Shown here: piece after piece, positions 26,539 to 35,591 of the stretch
Numbering within the stretch: position 1 is the stretch's first letter
How the letters are laid out: each line of letters opens with the position of its first letter
Origin: Pseudomonas sp. Irchel s3h17
Lineage (GTDB): Bacteria > Pseudomonadota > Gammaproteobacteria > Pseudomonadales > Pseudomonadaceae
DNA: 53,260 nucleotides
Assembly (NCBI RefSeq): GCF_900187505.1
Contig: NZ_FYDL01000025.1
Coordinates: forward strand, 1 to 53,260
Direction of reading: 5' to 3'
Position numbers and translations under genes: made by a program
The notes under the pieces: model-generated
Database searches by the model: none
What the model saw: only the letters and a program-made list of their open reading frames with translations
What the model was told of the DNA's origin: nothing

Positions 26539-27319
26539 ATCATTACCCTTACTTGCGTTTGACTCGGGCAGATGCACGAACTGGAACGCTCAATGGCGGA
26601 AAAGTTTGAGCATCTACCCCCGTATAAGGTGCCCCGGAACGCGTGTATACGGCTCTCTGGCAGGCGAAAAAAGGCGCAACTATTCCGATGCAAGGACACC
26701 GCGTCTAATGCCGTAAACGCCTACCCTATGCCGAATCGGCATGAGTTTTTTCAAACAAAACGGCCGTCCCAACCGGTTCGAATACGACATTTCGGCAGGC
26801 ATAAGTGCCGTGAACCGGCCATCGCAGAGGAGAGTGGTTGTTTTTTGATCAGCCGAATGTGGGCAAAAAAAACAGAATTTCCCTACTCGCAGCGACGAAA
26901 AATGACCGGAAATTAATCTTAAAAATCTCGATATACGGTCACTTGGAAACACTGCGAAATGCTTTGCCAGGCAGATGCAGGAACAATTACCCGATAAATA
27001 TCCCTGGATCGCTCTAGGACAGTGCTTTGCACTTGTGAGCGCGCCGCCTGTTCACCACCTTGCAAGCGATTGGCGAACAGACGGCGCAACTTTGCGTTGC
27101 CTGACCCGGTCCTTTCGCGGGCACTCCCTGTACCCGTAGGTCACTCCGATCCTGAAACAATCAGAACGTCCCGGCCCCCTGGTCATGCGCGCACCGTCCT
27201 CGGGTGGGCGCAAAGGAAAGAGACCCTGTTGATCCCTTTCGGTATTCAAACTGGCTGCATGTTCCTGGCAATGTCGCCCCGCGGGGCGGCAGGCTGCGCC
27301 TGGCAGCAAGTCCTCGCGA
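26539..27319. other. 780-base non-coding gap with several hairpins
   Basis: No ORF here has family features or a good ribosome site. I see a palindrome ATGCCGAATCGGCAT (26728-26742) followed by a T-run; AGTGC-TTT-GCACT (27021-27033); a long stem GCGCCGCCTGTTC / GAACAGACGGCGC (27041-27053 / 27075-27087, one mismatch); and CGCCCCGCGGGGCG (27275-27288). GltP transcription must start in the left part. The right part could hold a small RNA or long untranslated leaders. Confidence 0.4.
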
Positions 27320-27487
27320 TCAGCCTCGACCACCGCGACGGCCAACGAAGAAGGACGCGATGAACATCACCAGGAACACGACAAAGAGAATCTTGGCGAT
27401 ACCCGTGGCGGTGCCCGCGATACCACCGAAGCCAAGTACGGCAGCGACAATGGCAATAATCAGGAATGTGATTGCCCAGCTCAACAT
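27320..27487 (-). CDS. DUF1328 (YtjA-like) mini membrane protein
   Basis: A 55-aa protein read on the minus strand from ATG 27487 to TGA 27320-27322. It has two hydrophobic helices (AITFLIIAIVAAVLGFGG and ILFVVFLVMFIASFFVG) and ends in RRGGRG, the DUF1328 pattern. TAAGGAG lies just upstream of the ATG. Such proteins are common stress-associated small membrane proteins of unknown function. The 72-base gap to the next minus-strand gene suggests separate or loose co-transcription. Confidence 0.9.
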   Translation of the reverse strand: MLSWAITFLIIAIVAAVLGFGGIAGTATGIAKILFVVFLVMFIASFFVGRRGGRG

Positions 27488-27559
27488 GATGATTCTCCTT
27501 ACACGTCTATTAGTGGTGCTGCCTTACCCGATGTGTGAAACGCACGTCCGGCCTGCTGC

Positions 27560-27847
27560 CTAGAACACCCAACGCTCCTGGGGCGGCCCCTTGAACTCAG
27601 GCCGAGCCTGGTCAATCTCCATCATTCGCCTGGAAGTCGCGTCAGGCAGGTGACTGCTGACGGCGCTGGAACGGGGCGAGGCGATATGCAGGGTTGGTGC
27701 GATGCCTGCATCCGGCTGCTGACTGTGCTCCCAGCGCAAGAACTGCTGGCCTCCGATCAGGGTGACCACCAACGCAAGCACGATGGACAGCCCCTGTTGG
27801 ATACACAGCGGCAAGAGTCGCAATGGGGCGCCACGTTGGCGATTCAT
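27560..27847 (-). CDS. small single-pass membrane protein, unknown function
   Basis: A 95-aa protein with one hydrophobic helix (IQQGLSIVLALVVTLIGGQQF) after a basic N-terminus, then a soluble tail rich in Ser, Pro and Arg ending PPQERWVF. ATG 27847 has GGAG upstream. I do not recognise a family. It lies between DUF1328 and algB, reading away from algB; that placement does not assign a function. Confidence 0.65.
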   Translation of the reverse strand: MNRQRGAPLRLLPLCIQQGLSIVLALVVTLIGGQQFLRWEHSQQPDAGIAPTLHIASPRSSAVSSHLPDATSRRMMEIDQARPEFKGPPQERWVF

Positions 27848-28288
27848 CCTGATGCTCCTCCCACACGGGTGGTGATGGGTTTGCGGGTGCTGTGTCATGA
27901 GCGACCCGGATCAACCAGAGCATTGCAGCCGGCATGCCAGCTTCTTTTCAGTTAAAAATCCAATAAAATCAGATAGTTATAAATAAGCCCAGAATCCGTT
28001 TGAGCGCATCCTGCACGATGCGCGAGGGTCGCTCGTGCGATATGCACGATCGGCCTGAGGCAAATGGAAAATTTTTGGAATGTATGGGGCGGTGCAGATG
28101 TCAGAAAAGGAGGCAGGACAACCCAACACCCGTGAATGGGCAGCAATACCTGACAAAAACGTACGCTTATTGATGAATTGCGCAGATATCGGCTTCGCTT
28201 TGATCAGAAGCGACCAGAATGAATCATGCAACTTGCCTGATTTCTCCGGGACTAAATCAAGATCACTCACTCAAGGAGCGCAGGAAAA
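27848..28288. promoter_or_regulatory. divergent promoter region of algB
   Basis: This 441-base region has an AT-rich stretch (about 27950-27990) and a cluster of GCACGA half-sites: GCACGAT at 28013-28019 and the inverted repeat TCGTGC-N5-GCACGA at 28033-28049. A second inverted repeat, TCGCTT-N7-AAGCGA, lies at 28195-28213. Either could be an operator for algB or for the divergent small gene. I see no gene in it. Confidence 0.5.
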
Positions 28289-29635
28289 ATGGAATTCGCC
28301 AACGAGCATCAAGGCCGCATCCTGCTGGTGGACGATGAGGCCGCCATCCTGCGCACCTTCCGCTACTGCCTTGAAGACGAAGGCTACAGCGTCACCACTG
28401 CCAACAGCGCCGCCCAGGCCGACCTCCTGCTGCAGCGCCAGGTCTTCGACCTGTGCTTCCTCGACCTGCGGCTGGGCGAAGACAACGGTCTCGACGTGCT
28501 GGCGCAAATGCGCATCCAGGCACCGTGGATGCGCGTGGTCATCGTCACCGCGCACTCAGCCGTGGACACCGCCGTCGACGCCATCCAGGCCGGTGCCGCC
28601 GACTATCTGGTCAAGCCTTGCAGCCCGGATCAACTGCGACTGGCCACCGCCAAACAGCTGGAGGTTCGCCAGCTTTCGGCACGCCTTGAAGCCCTCGAAG
28701 GCGAACTGCGCAAACCTGGCGACGGCCTGGATTCCCATAGCCCGGCGATGAAAGTCGTCCTGGAAACTGCGCGCCAGGTTGCCAGCACCGACGCCAATAT
28801 CTTGCTTCTCGGCGAGTCAGGCACCGGCAAAGGCGAGCTGGCACGGGCCATCCATGGCTGGAGCAAGCGCGCGAAGAAGTCCTGCGTCACCGTCAACTGC
28901 CCGTCCTTGACGGCCGACCTGATGGAAAGCGAGCTGTTCGGTCATAGCCGGGGAGCGTTCACCGGGGCCAGCGAAAGCACCCTGGGCCGGGTCAATCAGG
29001 CCGATGGCGGCACACTGTTCCTCGATGAGATCGGTGATTTTCCTTTGACCCTGCAGTCCAAACTGCTGCGTTTCATTCAGGACAAGGAATACGAGCGGGT
29101 CGGTGACCCGGTGACCCGTCGCGCCGATGTGCGGATTCTCGCCGCCACCAACCTCAACCTCGAAGACATGGTCCGCGACGGGCGCTTCCGTGAGGACCTG
29201 TTGTACCGGTTGAATGTCATCACCTTGCACCTGCCACCGCTACGTGAACGGGCAGAGGATATTCTGGCCCTGGCCGACCGCTTCCTCGCCGGATTCGTCA
29301 CAGAGTACGCCCGGCCGGCCAGAGGGTTCAGCGACGAGGCACGCGAGGCGCTACTGGGATACCGATGGCCCGGCAACATCCGTGAACTGCGTAACGCGGT
29401 CGAACGGGCGAGCATCATTTGCCCGCAGGAGCGGGTGGAGATCAGCCATTTGGGCATGGCTGAGCAGACCACCAACAACGCTCCGCGAATCGGTGCCGCG
29501 TTGAGCCTGGAAGAACTGGAGAAAGCCCATATCGGCGCGGTACTGGCCAGTTCCGGCACCCTGGACCAAGCCGCCAGGACTCTGGGCATCGACGCCTCGA
29601 CGCTGTATCGCAAACGTAAACAGTACAATTTGTGA
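28289..29635 (+). CDS. algB: AlgB, NtrC-family response regulator
   Basis: A 448-aa regulator with receiver domain (phosphorylatable Asp59 in CFLDLRLGED), AAA+ domain (Walker A GESGTGKG at 175-182, GAFTGA at 222-227, sigma-54 contact loop) and a C-terminal Fis-type helix-turn-helix (AARTLGIDASTLYRKRKQY). In Pseudomonas aeruginosa AlgB with KinB controls alginate, virulence and biofilm genes. It lies 10 bases before kinB in the same operon. The whole protein matches AlgB closely from memory, including the KPCSPDQLRLA segment. Confidence 0.95.
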   Translation: MEFANEHQGRILLVDDEAAILRTFRYCLEDEGYSVTTANSAAQADLLLQRQVFDLCFLDLRLGEDNGLDVLAQMRIQAPWMRVVIVTAHSAVDTAVDAIQAGAADYLVKPCSPDQLRLATAKQLEVRQLSARLEALEGELRKPGDGLDSHSPAMKVVLETARQVASTDANILLLGESGTGKGELARAIHGWSKRAKKSCVTVNCPSLTADLMESELFGHSRGAFTGASESTLGRVNQADGGTLFLDEIGDFPLTLQSKLLRFIQDKEYERVGDPVTRRADVRILAATNLNLEDMVRDGRFREDLLYRLNVITLHLPPLRERAEDILALADRFLAGFVTEYARPARGFSDEAREALLGYRWPGNIRELRNAVERASIICPQERVEISHLGMAEQTTNNAPRIGAALSLEELEKAHIGAVLASSGTLDQAARTLGIDASTLYRKRKQYNL

Positions 29636-29645
29636 GCCGCCCCTT

Positions 29646-31436
29646 ATGAAGCTGGCGATAAAGTTGCGCACGCGACTGTTCCTGAGCATCTCGGCATTGA
29701 TGACCGTCGCCTTGCTCGGGCTGGTGCTCGGGCTGGTCAGCGTGATGCAGATGGCCAACAATCAGGAGGTGCTGGTTCGCGACAACTTCATCACCCTGGA
29801 CCTGGGCCTGAAGCTGCAACAGACCTTGGGCGAGCAACGGGTCATCATGCTCGACGAAAAGCCCGACCTTGAAGCGCTGCACGCATCAGAGCGGCACTAC
29901 GTCGAGCTACTGGACCAAGGCATCGCCCATGAGAACAACCTCGATACCGACCACCACGGCTTCCAGCAGGCTCGCAATGACTACCGGGCGCTCCTCGAAG
30001 CCTTCCGTCACGCACAGGAACCTCCCGCCATACTCAGCGGCAATCAGGCACTCACCGAAAAACTCGACCTCCTGCGCAACGGCCTGATTGCCGAACAGAA
30101 ACGGGCACTGGAGCACATCAGCAGCACTCAGCACGATGTCCGTCAACGTGCGTTGCTGGTCGCCGGCCTGCTTGGCCTGGTGGCGCTGGCGGTGCTGATC
30201 GTCGGTTTTGTCACCGCGCACGGTATCGCGCAACGCTTCGGTGCCCCCATCGAAGCGCTGGCCAAGGCGGCGGACGACATTGGCCAAGGCAATTTCGACG
30301 TTACCCTGCCGATTTCCCCGGCCGCGGAGATGATCCAGCTGACTCGGCGCTTCGGCCTCATGGCCGAAGCCTTGCGCGAACATCAGGCAACCAACGTCGA
30401 CGAACTGCTCGCCGGCCAGCAACGCTTGCAGGCGGTGCTCGACAGCATCGACGACGGCTTGTTGATGATCGACCGCCAAGGGCATCTGGAGCACTTCAAC
30501 CCGGTCGCGCAGCGCCAGCTGGGCTGGGACGACGATCGCCTGGGCCAGGGCCTGGGCGCCGCGCTGCAACGTCCGGAGCTTGATGAGCAACTGCAACGGG
30601 TGCTGCACGGCGGTACGCTGGAGCGCGCACCTGAAGACCTGAGCATCGAAGTCGACGGCCAATCGCGCCTGCTGAGCTACAGCCTGACCCCCGTCAGCCA
30701 TACCGAAGGTCATATTCTCGGCGCGGTGATGGTGCTGCACGACGTCACCGAACAGCGCGCCTTTGAGCGGGTGCGCAGCGAGTTCGTACTGCGCGCCTCC
30801 CATGAACTGCGCACGCCGGTTACTGGCATGAACATGGCCTTCGGTTTGTTCCGCGAACGAACGCACTTTGCCGAACAGACGCGCGAAACGGATTTGCTGA
30901 ACACGGTCAATGACGAAATGCAGCGTCTGGTGCAGTTGATCAACGACCTGCTGAACTTCTCGCGCTATCAAAACGGCCTGCAAAAGCTCTCCCTGGCGGC
31001 CTGCAACGTCGATGACCTGCTGGAGCAAGCGCAAGGGCGCTTTGCCGAACGAGCCAATGAACACAATATCGAGCTGCTGGTGGAGCTACAGGCCCCGATG
31101 CCACGGTTACAGGCCGATCAGGCGCAACTGGAGCGCGTGCTGGACAACCTGATCGACAATGCCTTGCGCCACACCCGCGCCAACGGGCAGATACGCTTAC
31201 AAGCCCGTCGCAATGGCAAACGGGTGATTATCAGCGTCGAAGACAATGGCGAAGGCATCGCCTATGGCCAGCAGGGGCGAATCTTCGAGCCGTTTGTCCA
31301 GGTCGGACGCAAGAAAGGGGGCGCAGGGCTTGGCCTGGCCCTGTGCAAGGAGATCGTGCAACTGCACGGTGGCCGCATCGGCGTGTATTCACGGCCGGGG
31401 CAGGGGGCTCAGTTTTACATGGCATTGCCGTTGTGA
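29646..31436 (+). CDS. kinB: KinB, sensor histidine kinase partner of AlgB
   Basis: A 596-aa kinase: N-terminal transmembrane helix, periplasmic domain, second helix (about 175-195), HAMP, PAS (RLQAVLDSIDDGLLMIDRQG), a HisKA domain with the phospho-acceptor His386 in ASHELRTPVTGM, and an ATPase domain with N-box (NLIDNALRH), EDNGEG and GGAGLGLALCKEIV. Length equals that of P. aeruginosa KinB (595 aa). In that species KinB acts largely as an AlgB phosphatase and restrains alginate production. A run of 10 cytosines begins three bases after its stop codon. Confidence 0.94.
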   Translation: MKLAIKLRTRLFLSISALMTVALLGLVLGLVSVMQMANNQEVLVRDNFITLDLGLKLQQTLGEQRVIMLDEKPDLEALHASERHYVELLDQGIAHENNLDTDHHGFQQARNDYRALLEAFRHAQEPPAILSGNQALTEKLDLLRNGLIAEQKRALEHISSTQHDVRQRALLVAGLLGLVALAVLIVGFVTAHGIAQRFGAPIEALAKAADDIGQGNFDVTLPISPAAEMIQLTRRFGLMAEALREHQATNVDELLAGQQRLQAVLDSIDDGLLMIDRQGHLEHFNPVAQRQLGWDDDRLGQGLGAALQRPELDEQLQRVLHGGTLERAPEDLSIEVDGQSRLLSYSLTPVSHTEGHILGAVMVLHDVTEQRAFERVRSEFVLRASHELRTPVTGMNMAFGLFRERTHFAEQTRETDLLNTVNDEMQRLVQLINDLLNFSRYQNGLQKLSLAACNVDDLLEQAQGRFAERANEHNIELLVELQAPMPRLQADQAQLERVLDNLIDNALRHTRANGQIRLQARRNGKRVIISVEDNGEGIAYGQQGRIFEPFVQVGRKKGGAGLGLALCKEIVQLHGGRIGVYSRPGQGAQFYMALPL

Positions 31437-31484
31437 CTGCCCCCCCCCCGCGGTTAGAGCTTCAGACCGCAGCGCGTTCTACTG

Positions 31485-32141
31485 TTACCAACTCCCATAG
31501 GGGATACCAAAACGTTCGACGTAGCGCTTGGATGAGGCGGATTGCGGGGTGTAGCGCCCCTGAAATTTCCCCTGGTCCGGTCCTAAAGGCTCGATATCCA
31601 CCTGCACTCGGTCGGTTTTAATGGGGCGTCCACATTCATCCCGCACCCAGATTTGAATAATCCCACCTGGGGCCAACCCCACATTCATCAACGACAGCAA
31701 GTACGCCGGCTCGTCCGGTCGCTCCGGGCAACGGCGCATTGTGGCCCGGCGCATAATGCGCCGGGTTTCTTCCGAGATCTCGATCCAGCCCTTGTAGGTG
31801 GTTTGATTGGCGTTGGATTGCCAGCGAACATAAATGCGCCTGGGCAAATCTGCGCCGGTCACCGGCCTGAGAGACACCCCTAGACCGCTCCAACCTTTTG
31901 CCACCTCGGTACCGTCATCCCAGTCGCTGCCTGCGGCAGTATTACCTGCGATATTGCGAAACAACATTCCTTGTATGTCCTCTACGGCAGACGTCTCCAC
32001 CCACACTTTCATATGGGCCGGCTCGACGAAATCGATATGCCATGAATCGTCCTTCGGATCGTTGGCCCCGGAAAGCGGATCAATGGGCTGACAGCCGCTG
32101 AGCATCATGAATAACCCCAGCAGTACAAAAAGCTGTTTCAT
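31485..32141 (-). CDS. DUF3304-type lipoprotein, probable immunity protein
   Basis: A 218-aa lipoprotein: MKQLFVLLGLFMMLSGC is a signal sequence with lipobox LSGC. The mature part contains GWSGLGVSLRPV and YVRWQSNANQTTYKGWIEI. DUF3304-type lipoproteins often sit next to type VI lipase effectors and are thought to block them in the periplasm. It lies 13 bases downstream of the lipase gene on the same strand, an effector-then-immunity order. Immunity is inferred from this neighbour. Confidence 0.7.
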   Translation of the reverse strand: MKQLFVLLGLFMMLSGCQPIDPLSGANDPKDDSWHIDFVEPAHMKVWVETSAVEDIQGMLFRNIAGNTAAGSDWDDGTEVAKGWSGLGVSLRPVTGADLPRRIYVRWQSNANQTTYKGWIEISEETRRIMRRATMRRCPERPDEPAYLLSLMNVGLAPGGIIQIWVRDECGRPIKTDRVQVDIEPLGPDQGKFQGRYTPQSASSKRYVERFGIPYGSW

Positions 32142-32154
32142 CAGTGTGCGTCCT

Positions 32155-33753
32155 TCATGGCGTATGGGGGTGTTGCACCCGATTACGGTCTGGTGTCGGG
32201 GCATTGAGATAGGTCAGCGCGAACGTTCCAATGCGCGGTCCAGCCAACGGGTCGGGGTTCCAGTGAGCCGAAGCATGGATGTAACTGCGCTTGAGCAGCG
32301 TTTCCTCAGCGGGTGTAGTGCTGTAATCGCCAGCGATAAAGCGCTCACCCAGTGCTTGAAGTGGTGGTGGTAATTCGTAGATGGCCTGGTGAACATCCAG
32401 ATCGTCGAAGTCCACTCCACGTGCACGCGCCAACCCATACATCACCCGCAAGTACACCCGCGACAAACCAGCGCTGACCGTGCGCTTGAGCCGCAACCCG
32501 GCGTACACCCGCTTCTGCCGAGGGGCTAGACGGTCCTGCGGGTCCGCCGGCAGCAGGACCGGCTCGGGAGTCACGATGAACAACATCGCCAACGGCCAGC
32601 CCTGGGCCTGCCATCGGGCCTGCGCCTGCAAGGCATCGCGGTAAATGGAGGTGTTTTTAACATCGACGTACACAGGCACATCCAGCGCTTGCATCGGGCC
32701 AAGCATGACCTGCTCTTCGACTTCATCCCGATAGCCGCCTCCCACATCCGAATGGGCACCGGGCAATAGTATTTCCGAGTGCTCCGGGCCGACTCGCTGC
32801 AAGGGAAAGTTACTGCGGTACTCATCTCGAGCGGCCAGTTGCACCACCCGAGGGAACAACTCCGGGGGCAAGTGCAGTTGCAAGCCGGGGGCAGAAGCAC
32901 TGCGTACATAGCCCAGGTTACGCAATCCACCCACTGCCGAAACCGTATCGAACAGGCCGATAAAACCCACCTGCACGCCATGACCGTATTGCTTGGTGAA
33001 CCCGGCCGTGAATACATTCGGTACATTCAGGGCCGCTCGCAGGGGGCCATTGGCGGCTTTCGCCAACAGGTTGGCAAAGTGCCGCGCTGCGGCGGCGCCA
33101 CGACTAAAACCGAATACATCGAAGGTCAACTGACCAATTCGCATGGCGGGGTAGTCATCACGGAATAGCTGAACCGCAATTCGAGCCTGATTAAATGCGT
33201 AATCCACCCGCGCCTCGACGCCGGTTTCTCCTCGGCCGATGCCCGAGCCAATAACACTGTCCTTGGCGCCTGCCTGAGTACCTATCCCCTCTACAAGGAT
33301 CTTCTGGAATGCTTTTCTTTTCTCCTGGATAACTTCCCGTTTGCTGGAGCGTTTATAAAGATCAAACAGCTTTTTGATGTTAGTGAAGTCATTGCCATAA
33401 CTACTGTTCGCATCGCGCATGTACGGTTTGCAACTACCATCCAGATCCTCTGGAGCAATCGGGTGGTGCGCACCGCAGCGAATGCCCTGCTCTACATTGG
33501 CAGGGTTGTTGCCGGTGCCATCGAAAAACACCCCAATGCGCAAGGTGACGTTCACCCGCTGCCGCTCTTCCTCCCTCTGCTCCCAGGCTTCTTGACGGCT
33601 ACGCGCCTCCTCATGTTCCCAGGCCTTCTGCCTGGCGAGCTGTTTAGCCTCAATACGAAGGTCAGCAGCGGCGTTTCCAGCTTCACGGACCAAACACTGC
33701 TGACAAAAACAATTTTGTATTCTCACAACGGTTTTCCTTCCCCGATTAACCAT
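32155..33753 (-). CDS. Tle-type (DUF2235) phospholipase, probable type VI secretion effector
   Basis: A 532-aa protein with the DUF2235 fold: FFDGTGNN (about 76-83), the nucleophile motif GFSRG (215-219) and the catalytic Asp/His region PGAHSDVGGGY (331-341), matching the GxSxG-type Tle1 lipases that cleave phospholipids of rival cells. The first 60 residues carry a short Cys cluster (CFCQQC) and a highly charged helix, possibly a delivery segment. No VgrG, PAAR or other secretion gene is in the window, so it is an orphan cargo gene. The start is uncertain (ATG 33753, or TTG 33771). Confidence 0.82.
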   Translation of the reverse strand: MVNRGRKTVVRIQNCFCQQCLVREAGNAAADLRIEAKQLARQKAWEHEEARSRQEAWEQREEERQRVNVTLRIGVFFDGTGNNPANVEQGIRCGAHHPIAPEDLDGSCKPYMRDANSSYGNDFTNIKKLFDLYKRSSKREVIQEKRKAFQKILVEGIGTQAGAKDSVIGSGIGRGETGVEARVDYAFNQARIAVQLFRDDYPAMRIGQLTFDVFGFSRGAAAARHFANLLAKAANGPLRAALNVPNVFTAGFTKQYGHGVQVGFIGLFDTVSAVGGLRNLGYVRSASAPGLQLHLPPELFPRVVQLAARDEYRSNFPLQRVGPEHSEILLPGAHSDVGGGYRDEVEEQVMLGPMQALDVPVYVDVKNTSIYRDALQAQARWQAQGWPLAMLFIVTPEPVLLPADPQDRLAPRQKRVYAGLRLKRTVSAGLSRVYLRVMYGLARARGVDFDDLDVHQAIYELPPPLQALGERFIAGDYSTTPAEETLLKRSYIHASAHWNPDPLAGPRIGTFALTYLNAPTPDRNRVQHPHTP

Positions 33754-33901
33754 CCATTCACGAGCGCTCAACCATGAAGCGATTCATACGTGACGGGGGG
33801 AAGTTGCTCCTATGAGCATGAGCATAGATATCAGTCGCGGACTGTTTTCATGTAAGAAAAAACTGTGTTTTGAGTATGTATGACTATTCTGAAAGCCAGG
33901 T

Positions 33902-35518
33902 TCAGGCCTCGTCATCGATACGCCGCGGCGCCCGTCGGCGGCCGCGGGTCACCAGCTCGATCAATTGCATCGCGCTCAGGGCCTGGGCAAACAGCCAGCC
34001 CTGACCGTAATTCACCCCTTCACTCATCAGCAACATGGCCTGGGCTTCATGTTCGATGCCTTCGGCGATGACGGTGAGCTGCAGGGCATGCGCCATGCGG
34101 ATGATATGGGGAGCCACGCCGCTGCTCGCGGCGTCATGACCCAGTGCATCGATGAACGCCTTGTCGATTTTCAGGCAGTCCACCGGCAGGGTTTGCAGGT
34201 AGGCCAGACTGCAGTAACCCGTGCCAAAGTCGTCGATCAGCACCTGATGCCCGGCATCGCGCAAGGCTTTCAGGTTCTGGCGTGCGACCGCCACGTCGAT
34301 CAAGCCACGCTCGGTGACCTCAAACGCGATCTGCCGCGCCGCCACACGATGCAACGCCAGCAGGCGGGCCATGACTTCGCCGACTCTGGGCACCATCACA
34401 TCACAAGCCGCCAGGTTCACCGAGATATACAGCTGCGGGTTGGCGCGCAGCAGTTGGCCGAGCTGCTCAAGCAGGCGCTGCAAGACAAAATCGGTGATCT
34501 GGCGTATCTGCCCGGTGTTCTCCGCCATGGGAATGAACAGGTCCGGACTGGTCAGCGTGCCGTCCGGTCGACGCCAGCGCAACAAGGCCTCGGCGCCGAC
34601 ACACTGGCGGCTGCGCAGCTCAAAGATCGGCTGATACAACACCTGCAGTTCGCCGCGCTTGAGCGCGCCCTGCAACTCACCGCCCATTGACTGTCGCTGC
34701 CGGGCCAACAGATACACCACCGTGCCGATGCTCAGTCCCGCCACCAGGCTTGCCGACACCAACCACCACCACAGTGCCGGCAAGCTCATGCGGGTGCGCG
34801 GAGAGATCAATACCAGTTGGTACTCGGGATTGTTGGTCGGCATCCGATAGATCAGCCGGGTCCGGGTGATCTGCAACGGTTCATTGCTGAACGGTGACCA
34901 GGGCTCAGTCAGTGGCCAGGTTTGTGGCGCGCCAAGCACCGGAACCGCCCGGGTACCATGATCGAGGATCACCAACAGGCTGCTGCCCGGCGACAAGTCG
35001 ACCATGTCGGTCAAATGCCCGCGCGACGTCGCCACCCGAAAGTTGCCGCGCCCGAGCATCAATGCCGCGCGATTTTCATCCGGTTCGGTCGACGTATTGA
35101 GCCAATAGCTGTAGGTCGGGCCCTTGATGTCGGGTGGGCGGATGGCCGAAAGCGATTCCTGATGAGGGCGGTTTGAGCAGAACTGTGTCTTGTCGATGTA
35201 GGCTGCTTCATACACGAAGCGGTAGTTGAAACTCACCTGTTGCAGGATCGTGAACATTTTCATGTCACAGCCACGCAGCGGTTGCGCCTCCAGGTCATCC
35301 AGGCCTTCGCGCAATTGGCCGAACAGTTGCTCCAGTCGCTCAAGGAAACGCTCACCCTGGGCGTTCATCTGTTCGCTTTCACGCAGCTGGACCTGACGCA
35401 GCGCCAACCCCAGGCTACCGGCCAGCAACAAGGCCGCGCTGAGCGCAGCCGCCAGCATCGCCAAAGACCAAGGGCGATGAAACCAGTTACGCAGGGTCTC
35501 TCGAGCAGCCGCCATCAT
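33902..35518 (-). CDS. CSS-domain EAL protein, c-di-GMP phosphodiesterase
   Basis: A 538-aa protein with an N-terminal helix, a periplasmic CSS-type sensor domain (Cys in RGCDMK and QFCSNRP, the redox/disulfide pair of the family), a second helix near 240-260, and a C-terminal EAL domain. GAEALLRW, FEVTERGL, DDFGTGY, IDKAFI and EGIE are all intact, so hydrolysis of c-di-GMP is expected. CSS-EAL proteins respond to the periplasmic disulfide system, and dsbA is encoded downstream in this window. It is part of the block between kinB and ampDh2. Confidence 0.9.
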   Translation of the reverse strand: MMAAARETLRNWFHRPWSLAMLAAALSAALLLAGSLGLALRQVQLRESEQMNAQGERFLERLEQLFGQLREGLDDLEAQPLRGCDMKMFTILQQVSFNYRFVYEAAYIDKTQFCSNRPHQESLSAIRPPDIKGPTYSYWLNTSTEPDENRAALMLGRGNFRVATSRGHLTDMVDLSPGSSLLVILDHGTRAVPVLGAPQTWPLTEPWSPFSNEPLQITRTRLIYRMPTNNPEYQLVLISPRTRMSLPALWWWLVSASLVAGLSIGTVVYLLARQRQSMGGELQGALKRGELQVLYQPIFELRSRQCVGAEALLRWRRPDGTLTSPDLFIPMAENTGQIRQITDFVLQRLLEQLGQLLRANPQLYISVNLAACDVMVPRVGEVMARLLALHRVAARQIAFEVTERGLIDVAVARQNLKALRDAGHQVLIDDFGTGYCSLAYLQTLPVDCLKIDKAFIDALGHDAASSGVAPHIIRMAHALQLTVIAEGIEHEAQAMLLMSEGVNYGQGWLFAQALSAMQLIELVTRGRRRAPRRIDDEA

Positions 35519-35591
35519 TGAACATCCGAAGGATTACCAATGAGTTATAGCTACTGATTGAGGGTTGGCCCCTACCGTCGAGCGGGCGTCA

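Noticed and set aside
27022..27363. 113-codon frame in the gap before DUF1328
   Set aside because: Arg/Pro/Gly-rich composition without family pattern, overlapping the DUF1328 gene antisense; no credible ribosome site.
28080..28751. Forward frame beginning in the algB leader and running into algB
   Set aside because: It overlaps algB in another frame for most of its length; only the first third is unique and it has no recognised features.
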